In this document: positions 35,830-47,370 of the stretch, piece after piece | Layout of the letters: each line of letters opens with the position of its first letter | Numbering within the stretch: the first letter of the stretch is position 1 | Source of the DNA: Litsea cubeba | Lineage: Eukaryota; Streptophyta; Magnoliopsida; Laurales; Lauraceae | Assembly: GCA_012931725.1 (NCBI GenBank) | Contig: CM022946.1 | Span: 73,589,388 to 73,653,387 of the forward strand | DNA length: 64,000 bases | Direction of reading: 5' to 3' | Notes under the pieces: model-generated | Told to the model about the DNA's origin: nothing | The model's input: only the letters and a program-made list of their open reading frames with translations | Database searches by the model: none | Position numbers and translations under genes: made by a program

Positions 35830-38800
35830 ACGCTCTAAAACGTCCCGTGGGGGTCCGGAATGGGAAACGGCCCCCAGGAAAGTCTGAAACCGGAACGACC
35901 ATTTCGCTCATTGGTAAAGTGACTTGTAGGAATTGACGGCTCGCAAATAGGACTCCCGGTTAGAGAATTACGACCGAAAACCTTTCGTTTTCCAACACTT
36001 CGGCTCGAAAACATCCCGCCAGGGTCCAAAATGGGAAATTTCCCCGGAAAAATAAAAAACTGGCACGAGCACTTCGCTCATGGGTCGAGTGGCTTGTAGG
36101 AACTGATGGTACGCAAATAGGACTCCCTGTTAGGGAATTACCAGTGAAAACTTACGATATTCCAACAATTAACGCTCGAAAATGGCCAGTCGGTGGTCTA
36201 GAACGGTAAACAGCCCCCGAAAAAATCGAAAACTGGCACGAGAACTTCGCTCGTGGGTAGAGTGACTTGTACGAACTGACGGCACGCAAATAGGACTCCC
36301 GGCTAGAGAATTGCGAGCGAAAACCTGTGATATTCCAACACTTATGCTCGGTATGCAAATAGGACTCCCTGTTAGGGAATTACAAGCGAAAACTTACGAT
36401 ATTCCGACACTTAACGCTAAAAAACAGCCCGTTTGTGGTCCGGAACAGAAAGCAGCCCCCGAAGAAAATGAAAACTAGAACGAGCACTTCGCTCGTGGGT
36501 GGAGTGACTTGAAGGAACTAACGGCGCGCAAATAGGACTCCCGGTTAGAGAATTACGAGCGAAAACCTGTGATTTTTCGCCCACTTAGGCTCGGAAAACG
36601 GCCCATCGGGGGTCAGAAACGGGAACGGCCCCAGAAAAAAATCGGAAACCGACACGATCACTTCACTCTTGGGTACAGTGACTTGTTGGAACGGACGGGT
36701 CACAAATAGGTATCCCGGTTAGAGAATTACGAGTGAAAACCTGTCATTTTCAAACACTTAGGCTCGAAAACGGCACGCCGGGGGTCCGGAATGGGAAACG
36801 GCCCTCAGATAATTCGAAAAATGGCACGAGCACTTCGCTCTTGGATAGAGTGGCTTGTAGGAACTGTCGGCACGAAAATAGGACTCCCGGTAAGAGAATT
36901 GCGAGCGAAACCTATGATATTCCAACACTTACACTCTAAAACGTCCCGCCGGGGATCCGGAATGGGGAACGGCCCCCAAAAAAATCAGAAACCCGAACGA
37001 CCACTTCGCTCATGGGTAAATTGACATATAGGAATTGACGGCTCGCAAATAGGACTCCCGGTCAGAGAATTACGAATGAAAACCTGTCGTTTTCCAATAC
37101 TTGGGCTCGAAAACATCCCGTCGGGGGTCCAAAATGGGAAATGGCCCCCGGAAAAATAAAAAACTGGCACGAGCACTTCGCTCATGGGTAGAGCGGCTTG
37201 TAGGAACTAACGGTACGCAAATAGGACCCCCTGTTAGGGAATTACAAGCGAAAACCTACGATATTCCAACACTTAACGCTCGAAAACGGCCCGTCGGTTG
37301 TCCGGAACTGTAAACAGCCCCCGAAGAAATCGAAAACTGGCACAAGCACTTCGCTCGTGGGTAGAGTGCTTGTAGGAACTGATGGCACGCAAATAGGACT
37401 CCCAGTTAGAGAATTACGAGCGAAAACCTGTGATTTTCGCCCACTTACGCTCGAAAACGGCCCAACGTGGGCCCGTAATGGGAACCGGCCCCCCAAAAAA
37501 TTACAAACCAGCACGAGCCTTCGCTCGTGGGCACAGTGACTGTAGGAACTGACGGGTGACAAATAGGACTCCCGGTTAGAGAATTACGAGCGAAAACCTA
37601 TCATTTTCCAACACTTAGGCTCGAAAACTGCCCGTCGGGGGTCCAAAATGGGAAGCGGCCCTCAGATAATTCGAAAACCGCCACGAGCACTTTGCTCGTG
37701 GGTAGAGTGGGTTGTAGGAACTGTAGGCACGCAAATAGGACTCTCAGTTAGAGAATTGCGAGTGAAAACCTGTGATATTCCAACACTTACGCTCTAAAAC
37801 GTCCCGTGGGGGTCCGGAATGGGAAACGGCCCCCAGAAAAGTCTGAAACCGGAACGACCATTTCGCTCATGGGTAAAGTGACTTATTGGAATTGACGGCT
37901 CGCAAATAGGACTCCCGGTTAGAGAATTACGAGCGAAAACCTTTCGTTTTCCAACAGTTCGGCTCGAAAACATCCCGCCAGGGGTCCAAAATGGGAAATT
38001 TCCCCCGGAAAAATAAAAAACTGGCACGAGCACTTCACTCATGGGTCGAGTGGCTTGTAGGAACTGACGGTACGCAAATAGGACTCCCTGTTAGGGAATT
38101 ACCAGCGAAAACTTACGATATTCCGACACTTAACGCTCGAAAATGGCCCGTGTGTGGTCCGGAACAGAAAACAGCCCCCGAAAAAAATGAAAACTGGAAC
38201 GAGCACTTCGCTCGTGGGTAGAGTGACTTGAAGGAACTAACGGCGCGCAAATAGGACTCACGGTTAGAGAATTACGAGCGAAAACCTGTGATTTTCGCCC
38301 ACTTAGGCTCGAGAACGGCCCATCGGGGGTCGGAAACGGGAAACGGCCCCAGAAAAAATCGGAAACCGACACGAGCACTTCACTCTTGGGTACAGTGACT
38401 TGTTGGAACGGACGGGTCACAAATAGGTATCCCGGTTAGAGAATTACGAGTGAAAACCTGTCATTTTCCAACACTTAGGATCGAAAACGGCATGCCGGGG
38501 GTCCGGAATGGGAAACGGCCCTCAGATAATTCGAAAAATGGCACGAGCACTTCGTTCTTGGATAGAGTGGCTTATAGGAACTGTCGGCACGAAAATAGGA
38601 CTCCCGGTAAGAGAATTGCGAGCGAAACCTGTGATATTCCAACACTTACGCTCTAAAACGTCCCGCCGGGGATCCGAAATGGGGAACGGCCCCAAAAATC
38701 AGAAACCAAAATGACCAGTTCGCTCATGGGTAAATTGACAAATAGGAATTGACGGCTCGCAAATAGGCCGCCCGGTCAGAGAATTACAAACGAAAACCTG

Positions 38801-38852
38801 TCGTTTTCCAATACTTAGGCTCGAAAACATCCCGTCGGGTGTCCAAAATGGG

Positions 38853-38857
38853 AATTG
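38853..38857. repeat. Left target-site duplication of solo LTR 2 (AATTG)
   Basis: AATTG in AAAATGGGAATTG precedes TGTTGGAATT. AATTG recurs after the LTR end at 40037-40041, followed by GCCCCCGG. The uninterrupted form AAAATGGGAATTGGCCCCCG is present near 24278. Confidence 0.92.
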
Positions 38858-40036
38858 TGTTGGAATTTGAGATGACTTGAGTAGTCTTTGAAGAATTGAA
38901 GGAATTAATATCTCAAAGTATTGTGTTGAGTTGGAATTCTTGTCAACACATTGTCACAAACGTGATGTTAAAAGGCTGGTGTTGATTGAGCTGAAAAGAA
39001 GAATCAAAGTTCAAACAGTTCAGGAATTCTGAATTCTTGAAACAGAGTGGCCGGTCGACCGGGCTCTTCATGCGGTCGACCGAGAAAAGAGAATCCTGCA
39101 GAAACAGATTCAGGCACCTCTCAGTTATTTTCGTGACACAGTGTGTCTTCGGTCGACCGGGACCCCAGGATGTCGACCGAGCTCGATAATTGACTGATTC
39201 CAGACAGTGTATGATGTCGACCGTGCAAGCAAGGATGTCGACCGAGCACGGGAACCAGAGTTGCGCAGAAACAGAAGTTTTGCACGAAAATTCAGCACTC
39301 TTATCTAATTTGTTTGGGACTCTTTCTAAACGAATTATAGCCTGTTTTGAATACAATTAAGGGTTAATAAAACCTATATAAAGGCATGTATGGGTCGTTC
39401 ATAAACACTACCAGAGAGAGAAGAAGAGAATAGAAAAGAAAGAGAGTTTGGAGAGAGTAGAGTGCTGTTGCTGTGTGCTGTTGTGCTGCATCTTTCTACA
39501 GCAAGTGTGGACGAGGATATGCTCTTGAAGATGGTGATTCGTCCATGAGTTAAGTGTCTCTCTTTTATGCTCTCTCTTTTATGCTTTAGATTTCAATTTG
39601 TAAGGGATTGAGAGAGAGAGAATTGTAGAGGGGAAGGGCTATAGACAGAGTTTATCTTCTATTCTGTTTTTACATCAAGTTGGTGCTTGGTGTCTGGGGT
39701 TTGGTGATCCTATCTGTGGGTGCAGATAAATTGTAAGGGGAGTAGGTGCTTCCTAGATAGTTGGTGCTATCTGAAACCTAAGGGAGTCGGTGCTTCCTAG
39801 ATAGTTGGTGCTATCTGAAACTAAGGGTTGGTGCTCTTTGTCGTTGGTGCGACTAAATATATTCAGACCTGTACCGGATCGGTGTTCGGACGGTTTTGAT
39901 CCGTGGACGTAGCCTTTTGGTGAACCATGTTAAATCTGGTGTCATTCTGTGGTTTGACTTGTTTTGTTGTTGAATTGGACCTGTTTTTAGAAATCACTGA
40001 TTCACCCCCCCATCTCAGTGATCGCGATATCCAACA
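38858..40036 (+). mobile_element. Solo LTR 2 (1,179 bp), same copia family group as the 29.4-kb element
   Basis: It begins TGTTGGAATTTGAGATG and ends GCGATATCCAACA, flanked by AATTG on both sides (38853-38857 and 40037-40041). It aligns along its whole length with the LTRs of the 29.4-kb element but with many substitutions and small indels, so it belongs to an older or different subfamily. Shared parts are paired GTCGAC motifs (39054/39075, 39152/39172, 39216/39237), TATA (39375-39382), the GCTTCCTAGATAGTTGGTGC tandem repeat, and the U5 stem-loop (39993-40022). It has a private 14-bp tandem duplication, TCTCTCTTTTATGC twice (39557-39584). A minus-strand open frame across its left half is chance, not a gene. 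Confidence 0.93.
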
Positions 40037-43000
40037 AATTGGCCCCCGGAAAAATCAAAAACTGGCACGAGCACTTCGCTCATGGGTAGAGCGGCTTGTA
40101 GGAACTGACGGTACGCAAATAGGACCCCATGTTAGGGAATTACAAGCGAAAACCTACGATATTGCAACACTTAACGCTCGAAAACGGCCCGTCGGTTGTC
40201 CGGAACGGTAAACAGCCCCCGAAAAAATCGAAAACTGGCACAAGCACTTCGCTCGTGGGTAGAGTGACTTTGTAGGAACTGATGGCAAGCAAATAGGACT
40301 CCCGGTTAGAGAATTACGAGCGAAAACCTGTGATTTTCGCAAACTTAGGCTCGAAAACGGCCTGACGTGGGCCCGGAATGGGAAACGGCCCCGAAAAAAT
40401 CGAAAACCCACACGAGTACTTCGCTCGTGGGTATAGTGACATGTAGGAACTAACGGGTCACAAATAGGACTCCCGGTTAGAGAATTACGAGCGAAAACCT
40501 GTCATTTTCCAACACTTTTGCTCGAAAAGGGCCCGCCGGGGGTCCAGAATGGGAAACGGCCCTCAGATAGTTTGAAAACCGGCACGCGCACTTCGCTCGT
40601 GGGTAATGTGGTTTGTAGGAACTGACGGCACGCAAATAGGACTTCTGGCTAGAGAATTGCGAACGAAAACCTGTGATATTCCAACACTTACGGTCTAGAA
40701 CGTCCCGCCGGGGGTCCGGAATGGGAAACAGCCCCCAAAAAAATCAGAAACCGGAATGACCACTTCGCTCATGGGTAAAGTGACTTATAGGATTTGACGG
40801 CCCGCAAATAGGACTCCCGGTTAGAGAATTACGAGCGAAAACCTGAAGTTTTCCAACACTTAGGCTCGAAAACATCCCGCTAGGAGTCCGAAATGGCAAA
40901 TGGTCCCCGGAAAAATTGAACAACGGCATGAGCACTTCGCCTGTGGGCAGAGTGGCTTGTAGGAACTGACGGTAGGCAAATAGGACTCCATGTTAGGGAA
41001 TTACAAGCGAAAACCTACGATATTCCAACACTTAACGCTCGAAAACGGCCCGTCGGTGGTCCAGAAAGGTAAACAGCCCTCGAAAAAATTTAAAACCGGC
41101 ATGAGCACTTCGCTCGTGGGTAGAGTGACTTGTAGGAACTGATCGCACGCAAATAGGACTCCCGGTTAGAGAATTACGAGCGAAAACCTGTGATTTTCTC
41201 CCACTTAGGCTCGAAAACGGCCCGACGTGGGCCCGGAATGGGAAACGGCCCCCAAAAAAATTACAAGCCAGCACGAGCCTTCGCTCGTGGGTACAGTGAC
41301 TGTAGGAACTGACGGGTGACAAATAGGACTCCCGGTTAGAGAATTACGAGCGAAAACCTATCATTTTCCAACACTTAGGCTCGAAAACTGCCTGTCGGGG
41401 GTCCGAAATGGGCAGCGGCCCTCAAATAATTCGAAAACCGCCACGAGCACTTCGCTCGTGGGTAGAGTGGGTTGTAGGAACTGTAGGCACGCAAATAGGA
41501 CTCTCAGTTAGAGAATTGCGAGTGAAAACCAGTGATTTTCCAACACTTACTCTCTAAAACGTCCCGTGGGGGTCCGGAATGGGAAACGACCCCCAAAAAA
41601 ATCTGAAACTGGAACGACCATTTCGCTCACGGGTAAAGTGACTTGTAGGAATTGACAGCTCGCAAATAGGACTCCCGGTTAGAGAATTACGAGCGAAAAC
41701 CTTTCGTTTTCCAACACTTAGGCTCGAAAACATCCCGCCAGGGGTCCAAATTGGGAAATTTGCCCCGGAAAAATAAAAAACTGGCACGAGCACTTCGCTC
41801 ATGGGTCGAGTGACTTGTACGAACTGACGGCACGCAAATAGGACTCCCGGCTAGAGAATTGCGAGCGAAAACCTTTGATATTCCAACACTTATGCTCGGT
41901 ATACAAATAGGACTCCCTGTTAGGGAATTACATGCCAAAACTTACGATATTCGGACACTTAACGCTCGAAAACGGCCCGTTTGTGGTCCGGAATAGAAAA
42001 CAGCCCCCGAAAAAAATGAAAAATGGAACGAGCACTTTGCTCGTGGGTAGAGTGACTTGAAGGAACTAACGGCGCGCAAATAGGACTCCCGGTTAGAGAA
42101 TTACGAGCGAAAACCTGTGATTTTCGCCCACTTAGGCTCGAAAACGGCCCATCGGGGGTCGGAAACGGGAAACGGCCCCAGAAAAAATCGGAAACCGACA
42201 CGAGCACTTCACTCTTGGGTACAGTGACTTGTTGGAACGGACGGGTCACAAATAGGTATCCCGGTTAGAGAATTACGAGTGAAAACCTGTCATTTTCCAA
42301 CACTTAGGCTCGAAAACGGCCTGCTGGGGGTCCGGAATGGGAAACAGCCCTCAAATAATTCGAAAAATGGCACGAGCACTTCGTTGTTGAATAGAGTAGC
42401 TTGTAGGAACTGTCGGCACTGAAAATAGGACTCCCGGTAAGAGAATTGCGAGCGAAACCTGTGATATTCCAACACTTATGCTCTAAAACGTCCCGCCGGG
42501 GGTCCGGAATGGGGAACGGCCCCCAGAAAAATCAGAAACCCGAACGACCACTTCGCTCATGGGGAAATTGACATATAGGAATTGACGGCTCGCAAATAGG
42601 ACTCCCAGTCAGAGAATTACGAACGAAAACCTATCATTTTCCAATACTTAGGCTCGAAAACATCCCGTCGGGGGTCCAAAATGGGAAATGCCCCCCTTAA
42701 AAATAAAAAACCGGCACGAGCACTTCGCTCATGGGTAGACCGGCTTGTAGGAACTGACGGTACGTAAATAGGACCCCCTGTTAGGGAATTACAAGCGAAA
42801 ACCTACGATATTCCAACACTTAACGCTCGAAAACGGCCCGTCGGTTGTCCGGAACGGTAAACAGCCCCCGAAAAAATTGAAAACTAGCAGAAGCACTTCG
42901 CTCGTTGGTAGAGTGACTTTGTAGGAACTGATGGCACGCAAATAGGACTCCCGGTTAGAGAATTACGAGCAAAAACCTGTGATTTTCGCAAACTTAGGCT

Positions 43001-44500
43001 CGAAAACGGCCTGACGTGGGCCCGGAATGGGAAACGGCCCCGAAAAAATCGAAAACCCACACGAGTACTTCGCTCGTGGGTATAGTGACATGTAGGAACT
43101 AACGGGTCACAAATAGGACTCCCGGTTAGAGAATTACGAGCAAAAACCTGTCATTTTCCAACACTTTTGCTCGAAAAGGGCCCGCCGGGGGTCCAGAATG
43201 GGAAACGGCCCTCAGATAGTTTGAAAACCGGCACGAGCACTTCGCTCGTGGGTAATGTGGTTTGTAGGAACTGACGGCACGCAAATAGGACTGCTGGCTA
43301 GAGAATTGCGAACGAAAACCTGTGATATTCCAACACTTACGCTCTAGAACGTCCCGCCGGGGGTCCGGAATGGGAAACAGCCCCCAAAAAAATCAGAAAC
43401 CGGAATGACCACTTCGCTCATGGGTAAAGTGACTTATAGGATTTGACGGCCCGCAAATAGAACTCCCGGTTAGAGAATTACGAGCGAAAACCTGTCGTTT
43501 TCCAACACTTAGGCTCGAAAACATCCCGCTAGGAGTCCGAAATGGCAAATGGTCCCCGGAAAAATTGAAAAACGGCATGAGCACTTCGCCTGTGGGAGAG
43601 TGGCTTGTAGGAACTGACGGTAGGCAAATAGGACTCCATGTTAGGGAATTACAAGCGAAAACCTACGATATTCCAACACTTAACGCTCGAAAACGGCCCG
43701 TCGGTGGTCCAGAAAGGTAAACAGCCCTCGAAAAAATCGAAAACCGGCATGAGCACTTCGCTCGTGGGTAGAGTGACTTGTAGGAACTGACGGCACACAA
43801 ATAGGACTCCCGGTTAGAGAATTACGAGCGAAAACCTGTGATTTTCGCCCACTTAAGCTCGAAAATGGCCCGTCGGGGGTCCGGAATGGGAAACGGCCCC
43901 AGAAAAAATTGAAAACCGGCACGAGCACTTCGCTCGTGGGTACAGTGACTTGTAGGAACTGACAGGTCACAAATAGGTATCCCGATTAGAGAATTACGAG
44001 CGAAAACCTATCATTTTCCAACACTTAGGCTCGAAAACGGCCTTTCGGGGGTCCAGAATTGGAAACGTCCATCAAATAATTCAAAAACCGCCACGAGCAC
44101 TTCGCTCGTGGGTAGAGATTGGCTTGTAGGAACTGTCGGCACGCAAATAGGAATCCCACTTAGAGAATTGCGAGCGAAAACCTGTGATATTCCAACACTT
44201 ATGCTCTAAAACATCCCGCCGGGGGTCCGGAATGGGAAACGGCCCCCAGAAAAATCTGAAACTAGAACGACCCTTTCTCTCATGGGTAAAGTGACTTGTA
44301 GGAATTGACGGCTTGCAAATAGGACTCCCAGTTAGAAAATTGCGAGCGAAAACCTATCGTTTTCCAACACTTAGGCTCGAAAACATCCCGCCAGGGTTCC
44401 GAAATGGGAAATTACCCTAGGAAAAAATCAAAAACTGGCATGAGCACTTCGCTCATGGGTAGAGTGGCTTGTAGGAACTGACGGTACGCAAATAGAACTC
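40037..44500. repeat. Satellite block C, last part
   Basis: ~172-bp monomers. The first part matches 26.08-28.25 kb (shift about 13,960), and 41.55-43.7 kb matches 24.94-27.09 kb (shift about 16,612). The two shifts differ by ~2,651 bp, one unit of the 2.65-kb size class. Private markers shared with those segments include GAGTGACTTTGTAGGAACTG. The c/e junction is at 41892. Past about 43.8 kb the sequence drifts into the more diverged block D. No genes were seen. Confidence 0.88.
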
Positions 44501-47370
44501 CCAGTTAGGGAATTACAAGCGAAAACTTACGATATTCCAACACTCAACGCTCGAAAACGGCCCGTTTGTGGTCCGGAACGGTAAACAGCCCCCGAAAAAA
44601 ATGAAAACTGGAACGAGCACTTCGCTCGTGGGTAGAGTGACTTATTATAACTAACGGCGCGCAAACAGGACTCCCGGTTAGATAATTACAAGCGTAAACC
44701 TGTGATTTTCGCCCACTTAGGCTCGAAAACGGCCCGTCGGGGGTCCGAAATGGGAAACAGCCCCAGAAAAAATCAAAAACCGGCACGAGCACTTCACTCG
44801 TGGGTGCAGTGACTTTTTGGAATGGACGGGTCCCAAATAGGTATCCCGATTAGAGAATTACGAGTGAAAACCTGTCATTTTCCAACACTTAGTCTCGAAA
44901 ACGGCCCGCCGGGGTTCCGGAATGGGAAACGGCCCTCAGACAATTCGAAAAATGGCACGAGCACTTCGCTCTTGGGTAGAGTGGCTAGTAGGAACTGACG
45001 GCTCTCAAATAGGACTTCCAGTTAGAGAATTACGAGCCAAAGCCCGTCGTTTTCTAACACTTTGGCTCAAAATGTCCCACCGGGGGTCCGAAATGGGAAA
45101 CGGCCCCCGAAAAAATTTAAAACAGGCATAAGCACTTTGCTCGTGGGTAGAGTGGCTTGTAGGAACTGACTGCACGCAAATAGGACTCCCGGTTAGGGAA
45201 TTACGAGCGAAAACCTGTGATATTCCAACACTTAACGCTCGAAAACGGTCCGTCGGTGGTCCAGAATGATAAACGGCCCCTAAAAAAATGAAAAACCAGC
45301 ACGAGCACTTCGCTCATTGGTAGAATGACTTGTAGGAACTAACGGCATGCAAATAGGACTCCTTGTTAGGGAATTACGAGCGAAAACCTGCGATATTCGA
45401 CCACTTAATACACGAAAATGGCCCGTCGGTGGTCCAGAAAGGTAAACGGCCCCTGGAAAAATCGAAAACTGGCACGAGCACTTCGCTCGTGGGTATAGTG
45501 ACTTGTAGGAACTGACGGCACGCAAATAGGACTCCCGGTTAGAGAATTACGAGCGAAAACCTGTGATTTTCGCCCACTTAGGCTCGAAAACGGCCAGCGG
45601 GGTTCCGGAATGGGAAACGGCCCCCGAAAAAATAAAAAACTGACACGAGCACTTCGCTCGTGGGTACAATGACATGTAGGAACTGACGGCACACAAATAG
45701 GACTCCCCGTTATAGAATTACGAGTGAAATCCTGTCATTTTCCAACACTTAGGCTCAAAAATGGCCCGCCGGCGGTCCGGAATGGGAAACGGCCCACAAA
45801 TAATTCAAAAACCGGCACGAGCACTTCGCTCGTGGGTAGAGTGGCTTGTAAGAACTTACGGTACGCAAATAGGACTCTCGGTTAGAGAATTACGGTCGAA
45901 AACCTGTGATATTCCAACACTTACGGTCTCAAACGCCCCGTCGTGGGTCCGGAATGGGAAACGGCCCCTAGAAAAATCAGAAACTGGTAGGACCACTTCG
46001 TCATGGGTAAAGTGACATGTAGGAACTGACGGCTCGCAACTAGGACTCCCAGTTAGAGAATTACGAGCGAAAACCTGTTGTTTTCCAACACTTAGGCTCA
46101 AAAATGTCCCGCCGGGGGTCCGATATGGGAAACGGCCCCCGGAATAATTGAAAACTAGCACGCGCACTTCGGTCGTGGGTAGAGTGGCTAGTTGGAACTG
46201 ATGGCACGCAAATAGGACTCCCGGTTAGGGAATTATGAGTGAAAACCTGCGATATTCCAACACTTAACGCTCGAAAACGGCCCGTCGGTGGTCCAGAATG
46301 GTAAACGGCCCCTGAAAAAAATGGAAACCGGCACGAGTACTTCGCCCATTGGTAGAGTGACTTGTACGAACTGAAGGCAATCAAATAGGACTTCCGGTTA
46401 GGTAATTGCGAGCGAAAACCTGTGATATTCCAACACTTAACGCATGAAAACGGCCCGTCGGTGGTCCAGAAAGGTAAACGGCCCCTGAAAAAATTGAAAA
46501 ATGACACGAGCACTTCGCTCATGGGTAGAGTGACTTGTAGGAACTGACGGCTCAAAAATAGGACTCTCGGTTGGAGAATTACGAGTGAAAACCTGTCATT
46601 TTATAACACTTAGGCTTGAAAACGGCCCGCCGGTGGTCCGGAATGGGAAATGGCCCTCAGATAATTCAAAAAAATGGCATGAGTACTTCGCTCGTGGGTA
46701 AAGTGGCTTGTAGGAACTTACGGCACACAAATAGGACTCCCGGTAAGAGAATTACGAGCGAAAACCTGTGATATTTCAACACTTACGCTCTAAAACGGCC
46801 CGCCGGTGGTCCGGAACGGGAAACGGCCCCTAGAAAAATCAGAAACCCATACGACCACTTCCCTCATGGGTAATGTGACTTGTTGGAACTGACGGCTCGC
46901 AAATAGGTCTCTCGGTTAGAGAATTACGAGCGGAAACCTGTGATTTTCTCCCACTTAACCTCGAAAACGGCCCGCCGGGGGCCCAGAATGTGAAACGGCC
47001 CCAGAAAAAATTGGAAACAAGCACGAACAGTTCGCTTGTGGGTACAGTGACTTGTACGAACTGACGGGTCACAAATAGGACTCCCGGTTAGAGAATTATG
47101 AGCGAAAACCTGTCATTTTCCAACACTTAGGCTCTAAAACGGCCCGCCGGGAGCACGAAATTGGAAACGGCCCTCAGATAGTTCGAAAACCGGCACGAGC
47201 ACTTCGTTCGTGGGTTGAGTGGCTTGTAGGAACTTACGGTACGCAAATAGGACTCCCAGTTAGAGAATTACGAGCGAAAACCTGTGATATTCCAATTATT
47301 ACGCTCTCAAACAGCCCACCGAGGGTCCGAAATGGGAAATGGCCCCCAGAAAAAATCAGAAACCGGAACG

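Larger units (their letters stand above)
35825..38857. repeat. Satellite block C, part between the copia element and solo LTR 2
   Basis: About 3.0 kb of ~172-bp monomers continuing the unit cut by the copia element. It parallels 21.02-24.29 kb monomer for monomer, except that about 240 bp is missing near 38.11 kb. The c/e junction marker is at 36344. No genes were seen. Confidence 0.9.

Noticed and set aside
38943..39356. 137-codon minus-strand frame in solo LTR 2
   Set aside because: It lies wholly inside a non-coding U3 region, antisense to the element, and resembles no protein family I know.
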